Source: Raineyella sp. LH-20
GTDB taxonomy: Bacteria > Actinomycetota > Actinomycetes > Propionibacteriales > Propionibacteriaceae
Length of the DNA stretch: 64,000 nucleotides
Reading direction: 5' to 3'
NCBI RefSeq assembly: GCF_033110965.1
Contig: NZ_CP137003.1
Span: forward strand, 1,798,001-1,862,000
The notes under the pieces were generated by a model. That model had not been told where the DNA came from. It did not search any database and saw nothing but the letters and a program-made list of their open reading frames with translations. Both the position numbers and the translations under genes were made by a program. Positions 15,735-23,075 of the stretch are shown here, one piece after another (within the stretch, counting starts at the first letter, position 1; each line of letters opens with the position of its first letter).

Positions 15735-17279
15735 ATGCCTGCCGATCCCAGCTCCGGCGCCCCGTCCAGCCACGTCGCCCCGCCGTCGTACGCGGCGGAT
15801 CCGCGCCGATTCGCCGACGCCCTGCGCACCGCGGACTTCACCGTCGACCGGGTCGGCGAGCGACTGGGCGAACGAGCCGGCGCCGCGCTCGGCCGCAACA
15901 CCACGCTCGCCGCGCTGCGGGCCCTGGGCGGGGACGACGATTCACAGGCAACACTGCTGCGGCTGTTCGTCCTGCAACGGACCGTGGACCCCGAGGCCGC
16001 CGAGCGGGCACTGCCCGGTCTGGTCGCTCCGTTGCTGGCCGACGGGATGCTGACCGAGGTGGCGGGACGGCTGGAGGCGACGGTCGACGTCCGACCGTAC
16101 GGCGCCGACGAGGCCTCCGGGGCAGCGGTGGACGGCTGGATCGTCGCCGACCACGTGCCGGGACTGGACGGCAGGGTGACCCGGACCCGGCCGGACTTCG
16201 TGCTGTCGGCGAGCCCGGCGTCGGTAACACTGACCCAGATGACCGTACGCCGCCCGGTCGGCCGGGCCCTTGACCTGGGCACCGGCTGCGGGGTCCAGTC
16301 ACTGCACCTGGCCACCCACGCCGACCGGGTCGTCGCCACCGATCTCAATCCGCGAGCGCTGCGGCTGGCCGACCTGACGCTGCGGCTCAACGAGGTCGAG
16401 GACCGCGTCGACCTTCGCCTGGGCAGCCTCTACGAGCCGGTGGCCGACGACCGCTTCGACCTGATCGTCAGCAATCCGCCGTACGTGATGTCACCGCCCG
16501 GTGCCGAAGGGGTCCGGCTCGCCTACCGCGAGGGTGACTTCCTCGCCGACGAACTGGTCGCCCGGGTGGTGCGGGGGGCCGGCGACATGCTCACCGAGGG
16601 CGGCACGCTGCAGGTGCTCGCCAACTGGGCACACATCGCCGGGCAGGACTGGATCGAGCGTCTCCATGGCTGGATCGACCCGACCGGCTGCGATGCGCTG
16701 GTGCTGCAGCGGGAGGTGCTGGACCCGTACGAGTACATCGAGCTGTGGCTCAACGACGCCGGCCTGGTGGGGTCACCGGAGTATGCCGGCCGATACGCCC
16801 AGTGGCTCGAGTACTTCGACGGCCTCGGCATCGAGGCGGTCGGGCTCGGCTGGGTCAGCCTGCACCGGGCCGGCCACGACCGTCCGCACGTCCAGATCGA
16901 GGACTGGCCGCACAGCGTCGTGCAGCCGGTGGGCGCCGCGTTCGCGGCGCAGCAACGCGGTGTGGCGTTCGCCCGCCGCAGCGACGAGGAGCTGCTCGCG
17001 ACGTCCTGGCGGCTGGTCGGCACCGTCCAGGAGACGTACGGCGTGCCGGGCGCGGCCGACCCGGAGCACATCGTGCTGCGCCAGCAGGCCGGCCTCGGGC
17101 GAGCCGTGGAGGCCGACACCGCGCTGGCGGGGGTGCTCGGCGCCTGCGACGGCGAGTTGCCGCTCGGGGTGATCATCACCGCGGTGGCCCAGCTGCTCGA
17201 GGCCGATGCCGAAGCACTGCGGGCCGAGCTGGTCGGGCGGATCCGACCGTTGGTGGTCGACGGGTTCCTGGTCGCCTGA
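15735..17279 (+). CDS. Class I SAM methyltransferase (PrmC/HemK-like catalytic core, large form)
   Basis: 514 residues. The N-terminal 160 residues are a helical domain. The central Rossmann domain has motif I DLGTGCGVQSLHLA (about 178) and the NPPY motif SNPPYVMSPPG (about 247), typical of enzymes that methylate amide or exocyclic nitrogens. A C-terminal domain of about 200 residues follows, so it is longer than PrmC (about 280) and belongs to an actinobacterial three-domain form whose substrate I do not know. The ATG at 15735 follows GATGGGGAC; the frame is open to 15564. Confidence 0.85.
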   Translation: MPADPSSGAPSSHVAPPSYAADPRRFADALRTADFTVDRVGERLGERAGAALGRNTTLAALRALGGDDDSQATLLRLFVLQRTVDPEAAERALPGLVAPLLADGMLTEVAGRLEATVDVRPYGADEASGAAVDGWIVADHVPGLDGRVTRTRPDFVLSASPASVTLTQMTVRRPVGRALDLGTGCGVQSLHLATHADRVVATDLNPRALRLADLTLRLNEVEDRVDLRLGSLYEPVADDRFDLIVSNPPYVMSPPGAEGVRLAYREGDFLADELVARVVRGAGDMLTEGGTLQVLANWAHIAGQDWIERLHGWIDPTGCDALVLQREVLDPYEYIELWLNDAGLVGSPEYAGRYAQWLEYFDGLGIEAVGLGWVSLHRAGHDRPHVQIEDWPHSVVQPVGAAFAAQQRGVAFARRSDEELLATSWRLVGTVQETYGVPGAADPEHIVLRQQAGLGRAVEADTALAGVLGACDGELPLGVIITAVAQLLEADAEALRAELVGRIRPLVVDGFLVA

Positions 17280-17332
17280 GGCCGTCCGCTCTGCCGGCCG
17301 TTCCCGGGGGTCGTTCGGGACGCGCAGGGAAG

Positions 17333-17387
17333 CTGGTGTCCTCTGGCGTTCCATAGGGCAAACCTATGGAACGCCAGAGGACACCAG
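17333..17387. terminator. 25-bp perfect inverted repeat between convergent genes
   Basis: Arms 17333-17357 and 17363-17387 are exact complements around GCAAA. It lies between the ends of the methyltransferase (+) and sugar transferase (-) genes and could stop transcription from both sides, though it lacks clear T-runs and is longer than a usual terminator stem. Confidence 0.7.
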
Positions 17388-17466
17388 GGTGCTGTCGGGA
17401 CCGAGGTGAGCGGGCGGGCGCCGGGTCTGGGCCGAGCGGGCGCGCCGGGCGTCAGGTCCGGGCGGC

Positions 17467-18981
17467 TCAGTAGGCGCCGGCGGAGGCCAGGACGGCCCGC
17501 GCGGTGCGCATCAGGATCATCACGTCCTTGGCCATCGACCAGTTGTCGACGTAGTAGAGGTCCAGCCGCACCGTCTCGGTCCACGGCAGGTCGGATCGTC
17601 CCGAGACCTGCCAGAGCCCGGTGATGCCGGGGCGTACGTCGAGGCGACGGTGGACGTGGTCCTCGTACAGAGCGACCTCCGACGGCAGCGCGGGGCGTGG
17701 GCCGACCAGGCTCATCTCGCCGGCGAGCACGTTGAAGAATTGCGGGAACTCGTCGAGCGAGAACCTCCGGATGACGTGCCCGACCCGGGTGATCCGCGGG
17801 TCCTTCTGCATCTTGAACAGCACCCCACCCTCGGACTCGTTCTGCGCCCGCAGCTGCGCCAGGAGCTTCTCGGCGTCGACGACCATCGAGCGGAACTTGA
17901 AGCAGCGGAAGAGGGTGCCGTCCTTGCCGACGCGCACCTGGCGGAAGAAGACCGGGCCGCCGTCGTCGAGCTTGATGGCCAGTGCCACCAGCAGCATGAT
18001 CGGGGTGCTGAGCACGATCATCGCGGTCGAGCCGACGATGTCGAACAGTCGCTTGCCCCAGCGTGAGGCTGCCTCGGACTGCGGTTTCTCCACGTGCACC
18101 AGCGGCAGACCGGCGATCGGCCGGACCTGGAGGCGTTCGGCGGAGACGTCGGTCATCGTCGGTACGACGATCAGCTGGGTGTGACTGCTCTCGAGGTCCC
18201 AGGCGAGCCGTCGGAAGTCGCGGCTGCCGGGGAAGGAGCCTTCGGTGCAGATCACCATCTCGACGTCCGCGGCACGGACGGCGTCACCGAGCCGGTCGGT
18301 GTGGCCGATCACCCGGATGCCGCCGGGCGTACGGGCCGACGAAGCGGTCGCCGGGACGATCGCACCGACGATGTGGTAACCGAGCCAGGGCTCGCGGTCG
18401 ATCACCGTGGCGATCTCGTCGACGTGCCGCGGGTCGCCGGACAGCACCACCCGGTTGAGCAACATCCCAGCCGCGCGCGCCCGCTGGACGACGCGGCGGA
18501 CGATCAGCCGGCCGAGTAACAGCAGCGTCAGGCCGACGGTGAACTCGATCACGAAGAACCCGCGGGACAGCTGGCTCTTGCTGAGATAGAGCACGGCGGC
18601 GGTGAGGCCAGCGGCGATCCCGGTGGCGGTCAGCATCGACTGGTACTCCACCGAGCCCGCGCCCATGTTCTTGGTCCGGTAGAGCCCCCAGGCGGCCAGG
18701 ATCGCGATCCACAGCGGCACCTCCCACACGGCCAGGCCAGTGACCACCGAGGTCACATCGGCGCCCTCGGGGAAGAAGGGGAGCGAGTTGCGGCCCAGCA
18801 CGCCGGCCACCGTGGCGAGCAGGATGGCCACCACATCGGTGACCATCGCGACGATGCTGACGAAGCGTGATGCGCCGCGTCCGACCAGCGTGGTGCGCCC
18901 GGCCGCAGACCGGTCAGCGGCCGGCGAGGTGGCGTCGGTGCGCTTCGTGGCGTCGTGACCGGTCGGAGTCTCAATGCTCAT
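17467..18981 (-). CDS. Polyprenyl-phosphate sugar-1-phosphate transferase (initiating glycosyltransferase)
   Basis: 504 residues. About residues 30-150 contain four or five membrane segments, followed by a CoA-binding-like soluble domain (GIRVIGHTDRLGDAVRAADV). The C-terminal 190 residues are the catalytic bacterial sugar transferase domain: RLFDIVGSTAMIVLSTP, FFRQVRVGKDG, FKFRSM, RRFSLDEFPQFFNVL, MSLVGPRP and GITGLWQVSGR. Such enzymes (WbaP/CpsE/GumD type) load the first sugar phosphate onto undecaprenyl phosphate at the membrane. The start at 18981 has GGGGGA 8 nt upstream. It lies 367 bp downstream of the GT4 gene of the PqqD/kinase unit. Confidence 0.95.
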   Translation of the reverse strand: MSIETPTGHDATKRTDATSPAADRSAAGRTTLVGRGASRFVSIVAMVTDVVAILLATVAGVLGRNSLPFFPEGADVTSVVTGLAVWEVPLWIAILAAWGLYRTKNMGAGSVEYQSMLTATGIAAGLTAAVLYLSKSQLSRGFFVIEFTVGLTLLLLGRLIVRRVVQRARAAGMLLNRVVLSGDPRHVDEIATVIDREPWLGYHIVGAIVPATASSARTPGGIRVIGHTDRLGDAVRAADVEMVICTEGSFPGSRDFRRLAWDLESSHTQLIVVPTMTDVSAERLQVRPIAGLPLVHVEKPQSEAASRWGKRLFDIVGSTAMIVLSTPIMLLVALAIKLDDGGPVFFRQVRVGKDGTLFRCFKFRSMVVDAEKLLAQLRAQNESEGGVLFKMQKDPRITRVGHVIRRFSLDEFPQFFNVLAGEMSLVGPRPALPSEVALYEDHVHRRLDVRPGITGLWQVSGRSDLPWTETVRLDLYYVDNWSMAKDVMILMRTARAVLASAGAY

Positions 18982-19348
18982 GGTTCCCCCGAAACCTGAA
19001 CCGTTCGAGCCGCCGAGCGGCTCCTGTGTCGAGGGGCGGCGACCGCCTCCCGCGACTGACTCGCCCATTGAAGCATCGACCGATGACATCCGCCAGCCAT
19101 TGAGCGCCGTACGAAACACCGGGGTTGTCCCGCGCCGACGGCCGGGTTGTCGCTGATCCGTCCCGGACTTCCGTCGGTGCGGCCCGGCGGCACGATGCGT
19201 CCCGGCGGCACGGTGCGGCCTGGTGGCACGGTGCGGCCCAGCGGCACGGTGGGGCCGGGTGGCACGATGCGGCCGCGGGACAGGTGGGACCCGGTGCGGC
19301 CGGGCGGCAGGTCGGGCTGGTGCCGATGGATCGGCGCCGGCCGGGGTC
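18982..19348. other. Spacer between two minus-strand polysaccharide genes
   Basis: 367 bp. It holds a five-copy 18-bp repeat (19179-19268) near its upstream end. The rest is ordinary leader sequence ahead of the sugar transferase; I see no terminator and no convincing promoter. Confidence 0.6.
19179..19268. repeat. 18-bp tandem repeat, five copies
   Basis: Units of the type GCGGCCCGGCGGCACGGT start at 19179, 19197, 19215, 19233 and 19251, with a few substitutions each. They are intergenic, upstream of the initiating sugar transferase. Confidence 0.85.
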
Positions 19349-20584
19349 TCAGCGGCCGGTGAGAGCAGCCACCTCGGCGCGGACGCTGGCGATGAAACGG
19401 GCCTCCGAGAAGGTGTCGGCGTGCCGGCGGATCGCTGCGGAGTCCCATGGACGGGAGGCGGTCGAGGTGACGGCGTCGGCGATGGCGTCGGCCGTGGCCG
19501 TCTCGAAGAAGGCGCCGTTGATCGCCGGGTCGATGGTGTCCAGGTAGCCACCGGCGTGCAGCGCGAGGGTGGGGCGCCCGAACGCCGCGGCTTCCAGCGG
19601 GGTGAGGCCGAAGTCCTCGTACGACGGTGCGATCAGCGCCGTGGCGTGGGCGTACGTCCAGCGCAACTGGGCGTCGCTGAGCCCGGAGACCAGACGGGCG
19701 TTCGCCGGGGCGAGCGCCCGCAACTGCTCGGCGAGCGGGCCCTTCCCGACGACCACCAACCGGTGCTGTGGCAGGGCGCGGAAGGCTTCCAGCGCACGGT
19801 CGACGTTCTTGTACGGCTGGAGACGGGAGACGACCAGGTGGAAGCCGTCCTGCCAGTCGACCAGGGCGGGCACCGGCTCCTGGGGGCCCGCCGCGTCGAT
19901 ACTGTGCGGCGGCGGGACCAGTCCGGCGTCGATGCCGTACGTGTCGGCGATCCGCCGGACGACCACCCGGGAGTTGCCCAGGTAGCGGTCGGCCCGGTGG
20001 GCGGCCCGCCGGTCCCAGGCCTGCAGCGGCCCGCGCAGTGGCGCCAGGACGAGTCGCTTCGGCGACAGTCGGCCGGCATCGCCGAGGTACTCGCCGGTCT
20101 GGTAGAGCCAGCGGGCGGGGTTGTGGCAGTACACCAGGAGACGGCCGTCGGTGGGGAAGGCGTGGGCCCACCCGCTGGACGAGGCCACCACCACGTCGGC
20201 GTCGATCCGCATCCGGCTGCTGGCCCAGGCCAGCAGCGGCAGCGCCAGTCGGGGATCCCGCCGCAGCAGCCCGATCCGGTTGAGCGGTGAGGTGACGATC
20301 CGTACGTCCCGGAAGGCGGGGAAGGTGCCCTCCGGGTCGTACACCGTGGTGTGGACGACCGCGCCGGGGAAGGCCCGGAGCAGCGACAGCACGACCCGCT
20401 CGGCCCCGCCCCGTTGGGTCAGGTAGTCGTGGGCGATGGCGATCCGCAGGCCGCTGAGGTCGACCGCGCGGTCGGTCGGCGCGTCGGAAACGGCGGGATC
20501 GTACGTCTGCGAGGAGTCGGCCCGCACCGCGTGGTCGTCTCGGACGTCCTCGCCGTGGGCGTCGGGACGTGATCCGGCGGTCAC
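19349..20584 (-). CDS. GT4 family glycosyltransferase
   Basis: 411 residues from GTG. LRIAIAHDYLTQRGGAERVVLSLL is the N-terminal GT-B loop; VVSRLQPYKNVDRALEAFRAL (about 240) and PSYEDFGLTPLEAAAFGRP (about 330) mark the donor domain with E-x7-E. The GTG overlaps the TGA of the PqqD-like gene (GTGA), so translation is coupled. The sugar and acceptor are not readable; its tight linkage to the PqqD/kinase pair is what makes it notable. Confidence 0.9.
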   Translation of the reverse strand: MTAGSRPDAHGEDVRDDHAVRADSSQTYDPAVSDAPTDRAVDLSGLRIAIAHDYLTQRGGAERVVLSLLRAFPGAVVHTTVYDPEGTFPAFRDVRIVTSPLNRIGLLRRDPRLALPLLAWASSRMRIDADVVVASSSGWAHAFPTDGRLLVYCHNPARWLYQTGEYLGDAGRLSPKRLVLAPLRGPLQAWDRRAAHRADRYLGNSRVVVRRIADTYGIDAGLVPPPHSIDAAGPQEPVPALVDWQDGFHLVVSRLQPYKNVDRALEAFRALPQHRLVVVGKGPLAEQLRALAPANARLVSGLSDAQLRWTYAHATALIAPSYEDFGLTPLEAAAFGRPTLALHAGGYLDTIDPAINGAFFETATADAIADAVTSTASRPWDSAAIRRHADTFSEARFIASVRAEVAALTGR

Positions 20585-20868
20585 CGGCGCCCCTCGGCCC
20601 GGCGCAGCACGTCGCCGGAGAGCAGATCCTCGACCAGTCGGTGGGTCGCCTCCAGCAGCCCGCCCTCCGGGGGCTCGCCGAACTCCGCGGCCAGCCGCTC
20701 GGCGATCTCCGCCTCCGTCAGCGGCTGCTCGCACATCTCGACGACGGCCCGGCCGAGATCGGTGAGCCGGATCACGGTGCGGTCGTACAGCAGCAGGACG
20801 CCGTCGTCCAGTTCCAGCCGGTCCACCGGCTCGACCCTGGTCACCCGGCGGGGTTGCGTGGTCGTCAT
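20581..20868 (-). CDS. PqqD-like protein (small winged-helix fold)
   Basis: 95 residues. LELDDGVLLLYDRTVIRLTDLGRAVVEMCEQPLTEAEIAERL has the beta-strand pair, the conserved LTDLGRAV turn and helices of the PqqD fold, which in other systems binds peptide substrates and presents them to a modifying enzyme. The start overlaps the stop of the kinase-like gene by 4 nt (ATGA), and the stop overlaps the next GT gene (GTGA). A second PqqD-like gene lies 2 kb away on the other strand. No precursor peptide gene is visible. Confidence 0.8.
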   Translation of the reverse strand: MTTTQPRRVTRVEPVDRLELDDGVLLLYDRTVIRLTDLGRAVVEMCEQPLTEAEIAERLAAEFGEPPEGGLLEATHRLVEDLLSGDVLRRAEGRR

Positions 20869-21806
20869 GCCGCCTCCAGCAGGCCGGACAGGATCGGGGC
20901 GAGGTCGGTCGCCTCGCGGTAGTGCCACCGCAGCACCGGACCGGCGGCGGCGAGCAGGTCGGCCACCAGGTGGAGCGGGCGATCCAAGCTGCTCAGCGAC
21001 GACGTCTCGGGGGCCAGGGCGATGATCGCGTCGGCGACGTCGAGTTCCTCGCAGCGCGGGGCCCCGGTGTGGTCGTCGCTGCGGTCGAGCAGCACGATCC
21101 GGCGCAGCCACGGGTCGGCCGGCGCGGCCACCAGCCCGAGCGTGTCCGGGGAGGTCTCCGCCTTGGGGGCGGTGAGGCCGCCGGTCCTGATCGACAGCGG
21201 CTTCGGGTAGGGCCGGATCCGGCCGGCCGGGGTGATCCCGACCGTCTCGTCGGTCAGGTAGCCGAGGGACTGGCCGAGCACCCGGGACAGGGTGGTCTTG
21301 CCGGTCCCGCCGGGGGCCACGAACACCACCGAGGCTCCGGTCTCCGGATGGGCGCAGGCGCCGGCGTGCAGCATCAGCAACCGGCCGGCCTGGGCGGCGA
21401 TGAAGGCGCGGGTGACGGACTGGGTGACCTGTTGCAGCACCGTGTCGAGGCGGCTCCCGTCGATCGGGCTCGGGTCGGGGATCGGGCCGGGAACTGGGCC
21501 CGTCGTGGCCGGGGTCGCGGAGGAGACGGGTGTGGCGGAGGAGACGGGGCTGGCGGAGGAAACGGGGGTGGTGGGGGTCGCCGGGGCCGCGGCCACGGGG
21601 ACCGCCCCCGGGGCGCGCAGCCGGACCGCGATCGACTCCGCCGGACGTTCGCCGTCCTGCGGCGTACGACACCGGGACCAGGCCTCGTCCAGGGCTGCGG
21701 CCAGTTCCTCGGTGCGGTCGCCGAGCAGCTGCACAGTGAGGGCACAGGCCAGGCCGTGCAGCGTCACGGAGGTGCGCGGGTCCGGACGCGACGTCGAGGC
21801 TGGCAT
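20865..21806 (-). CDS. HprK-like P-loop kinase-related protein
   Basis: 313 residues. The P-loop APGGTGKTTLSRVL is near residue 163, followed by LTDETVGI and PYPKPLSIRTGG, the arrangement of HPr kinase-related proteins found beside PqqD-like genes. The N-terminal 110 residues form a separate small domain ending in a Pro/Ser/Ala repeat (PVSSATPVSSATP). A true HPr target is unlikely: there is no phosphotransferase system gene nearby. It is the first gene of the minus-strand unit, with a TACCCT box 7 nt before the ATG. Confidence 0.75.
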   Translation of the reverse strand: MPASTSRPDPRTSVTLHGLACALTVQLLGDRTEELAAALDEAWSRCRTPQDGERPAESIAVRLRAPGAVPVAAAPATPTTPVSSASPVSSATPVSSATPATTGPVPGPIPDPSPIDGSRLDTVLQQVTQSVTRAFIAAQAGRLLMLHAGACAHPETGASVVFVAPGGTGKTTLSRVLGQSLGYLTDETVGITPAGRIRPYPKPLSIRTGGLTAPKAETSPDTLGLVAAPADPWLRRIVLLDRSDDHTGAPRCEELDVADAIIALAPETSSLSSLDRPLHLVADLLAAAGPVLRWHYREATDLAPILSGLLEAA

Positions 21807-21813
21807 GGTGCTC

Positions 21814-21819
21814 AGGGTA
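21814..21819 (-). promoter_or_regulatory. -10 box TACCCT, leaderless start of the HprK-like gene
   Basis: Minus strand: TACCCT, GAGCACC, then ATG at 21806. It shares the 75-bp divergent gap with the promoter at 21870. Confidence 0.45.
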
Positions 21820-21869
21820 GCGGAGTCGGTCGCCGGGATCGGCCTCGTACCGGGGTGGGGTGAGCGGGA

Positions 21870-21875
21870 TAAGCT
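21870..21875 (+). promoter_or_regulatory. -10 box TAAGCT, leaderless start of the nucleotidyltransferase-like gene
   Basis: TAAGCT, GCCGCC, then ATG at 21882. It is divergent from the box at 21814-21819. Confidence 0.45.
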
Positions 21876-21881
21876 GCCGCC

Positions 21882-22760
21882 ATGACCGACCCGTCCCCCG
21901 AGCCGCCGCTGGCGGCCGTCGTCCAACTCGGTCATGCGGCGGTCCAGCGGGTCGCCGATCTGGCGGGCATCGAGGTGCTGCACCTCAAGGGGTACGCGAT
22001 CGACCCGTCGCTGGTCCGCCCGGGCAGGGCCGGCACCGATGTGGACGTTCTGGTCCGGCCATCACAGGTCTCCGGCTTCCTCCGGCGGCTGGAGGACGCC
22101 GGGTGGCAGCGGGTGATCGGCTTTCGTGCCGGCTCCCCGTTCGGCCATGCCGCGACACTGCACCACCCGTGCTGGGGATACGTCGACGTGCATCGCTTCT
22201 TTCCCGGCATCGGTCTCGACCCCGCCGCCGCCTTCGAACTGCTGTGGGGGAGACGGCAGGTCCGGCGGATCGGCGGGGTCGACTGCGTGGTGCCCGATCT
22301 CGTCGGCCAGACCCTCGTCCTGGTGTTGAACGCGGCGCGGTCCGGCCCCGGGCAGCGGCTGAAGGGTGACCTCCAGGTCGCCTGGGAACAGGCCACCGCC
22401 GCCCGCAGGGTCGAGGTCGAGGCCCTGGTGAAGGCCCTCGACGCCGAGGTGGCGTTCGCTGCCGCCACCGGTCGCCTGGAGGCCTACCGCGACCGGCGGG
22501 AGTACTGGTTGTGGAAGGTGATGTCGTGCGGGGGGACCCGCCTCGAGGAGTGGCGGGCGCGGATCATCGCTGCGCCGTCCCGCCGTGACCGGCTGCGTCT
22601 GGTCCTCAGCGCGCCGTTGGTGAATGTCGAACACCTCACCGTGCTGTGGGGACGCCGCCCGACGCGATGGGAGATCGCCCGCGAGTTCGTCCTGCGGCCG
22701 ATGCGGGGCATCGCCGAGCAGACCCGGGCGTTCCGCGTCGGACGGGCGAACGGCCGATGA
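21882..22760 (+). CDS. Nucleotidyltransferase-fold family protein (NTP_transf_5 type)
   Basis: 292 residues. LHLKGYAI (about residue 30) and GTDVDVLVRPSQV (about 48-60) are the LKG and D-x-D elements of this nucleotidyltransferase-fold family; YVDVHRFFPG supplies the third acidic region. Family members are common in polysaccharide and peptide-modification loci, but their reaction is not known to me. The stop overlaps the ATG of the second PqqD-like gene (ATGA). Together with the divergent HprK-like and PqqD-like genes it forms a compact four-protein set. Confidence 0.78.
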   Translation: MTDPSPEPPLAAVVQLGHAAVQRVADLAGIEVLHLKGYAIDPSLVRPGRAGTDVDVLVRPSQVSGFLRRLEDAGWQRVIGFRAGSPFGHAATLHHPCWGYVDVHRFFPGIGLDPAAAFELLWGRRQVRRIGGVDCVVPDLVGQTLVLVLNAARSGPGQRLKGDLQVAWEQATAARRVEVEALVKALDAEVAFAAATGRLEAYRDRREYWLWKVMSCGGTRLEEWRARIIAAPSRRDRLRLVLSAPLVNVEHLTVLWGRRPTRWEIAREFVLRPMRGIAEQTRAFRVGRANGR

Positions 22761-23062
22761 ACGCGAAACGTACGCCACCAGCCGCCGGGACACAGCGGGA
22801 CCGACCCGGCTACGCCGTGCCGGACGGCGTGGGCGTCGTCGAGGTGGACGGGGTCATCTATCTGGCCCCGCTGCCACGGGGACCGATCCGTGTCCTGGCG
22901 GGGAGCGCGGCGGTGATCTGGCAGGAGCTGCTGGACGGGGCGCCGGACACGGTCGACGAGCGTGTCGCCGCCATCTGCGGGGTCGAGCGGTCCGCGGTGA
23001 CCGACGGGGTCGCCGGATTCGTGGGCGAGTTGTTGCGCAGCGGCCTGCTGGAGCGGCGCTGA
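22757..23062 (+). CDS. Second PqqD-like protein
   Basis: 101 residues. VPDGVGVVEVDGVIYLAPLP, then LAGSAAVIWQELLDGAPDTVDERVA and the C-terminal helix FVGELLRSGLLERR match the PqqD fold. It is translationally coupled to the nucleotidyltransferase-like gene by a 4-nt overlap. It is clearly different in sequence from the PqqD-like protein at 20581-20868, so the two are not a recent duplication. It converges with the autokinase gene, 13 bp between stops. Confidence 0.75.
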   Translation: MNAKRTPPAAGTQRDRPGYAVPDGVGVVEVDGVIYLAPLPRGPIRVLAGSAAVIWQELLDGAPDTVDERVAAICGVERSAVTDGVAGFVGELLRSGLLERR

Positions 23063-23075
23063 GCCGCTCGGCGTC

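Noticed and set aside
20581-23062. Classical PQQ biosynthesis cluster
   Set aside because: No PqqA peptide, PqqB, PqqC or radical-SAM PqqE is present; only the PqqD fold is shared.
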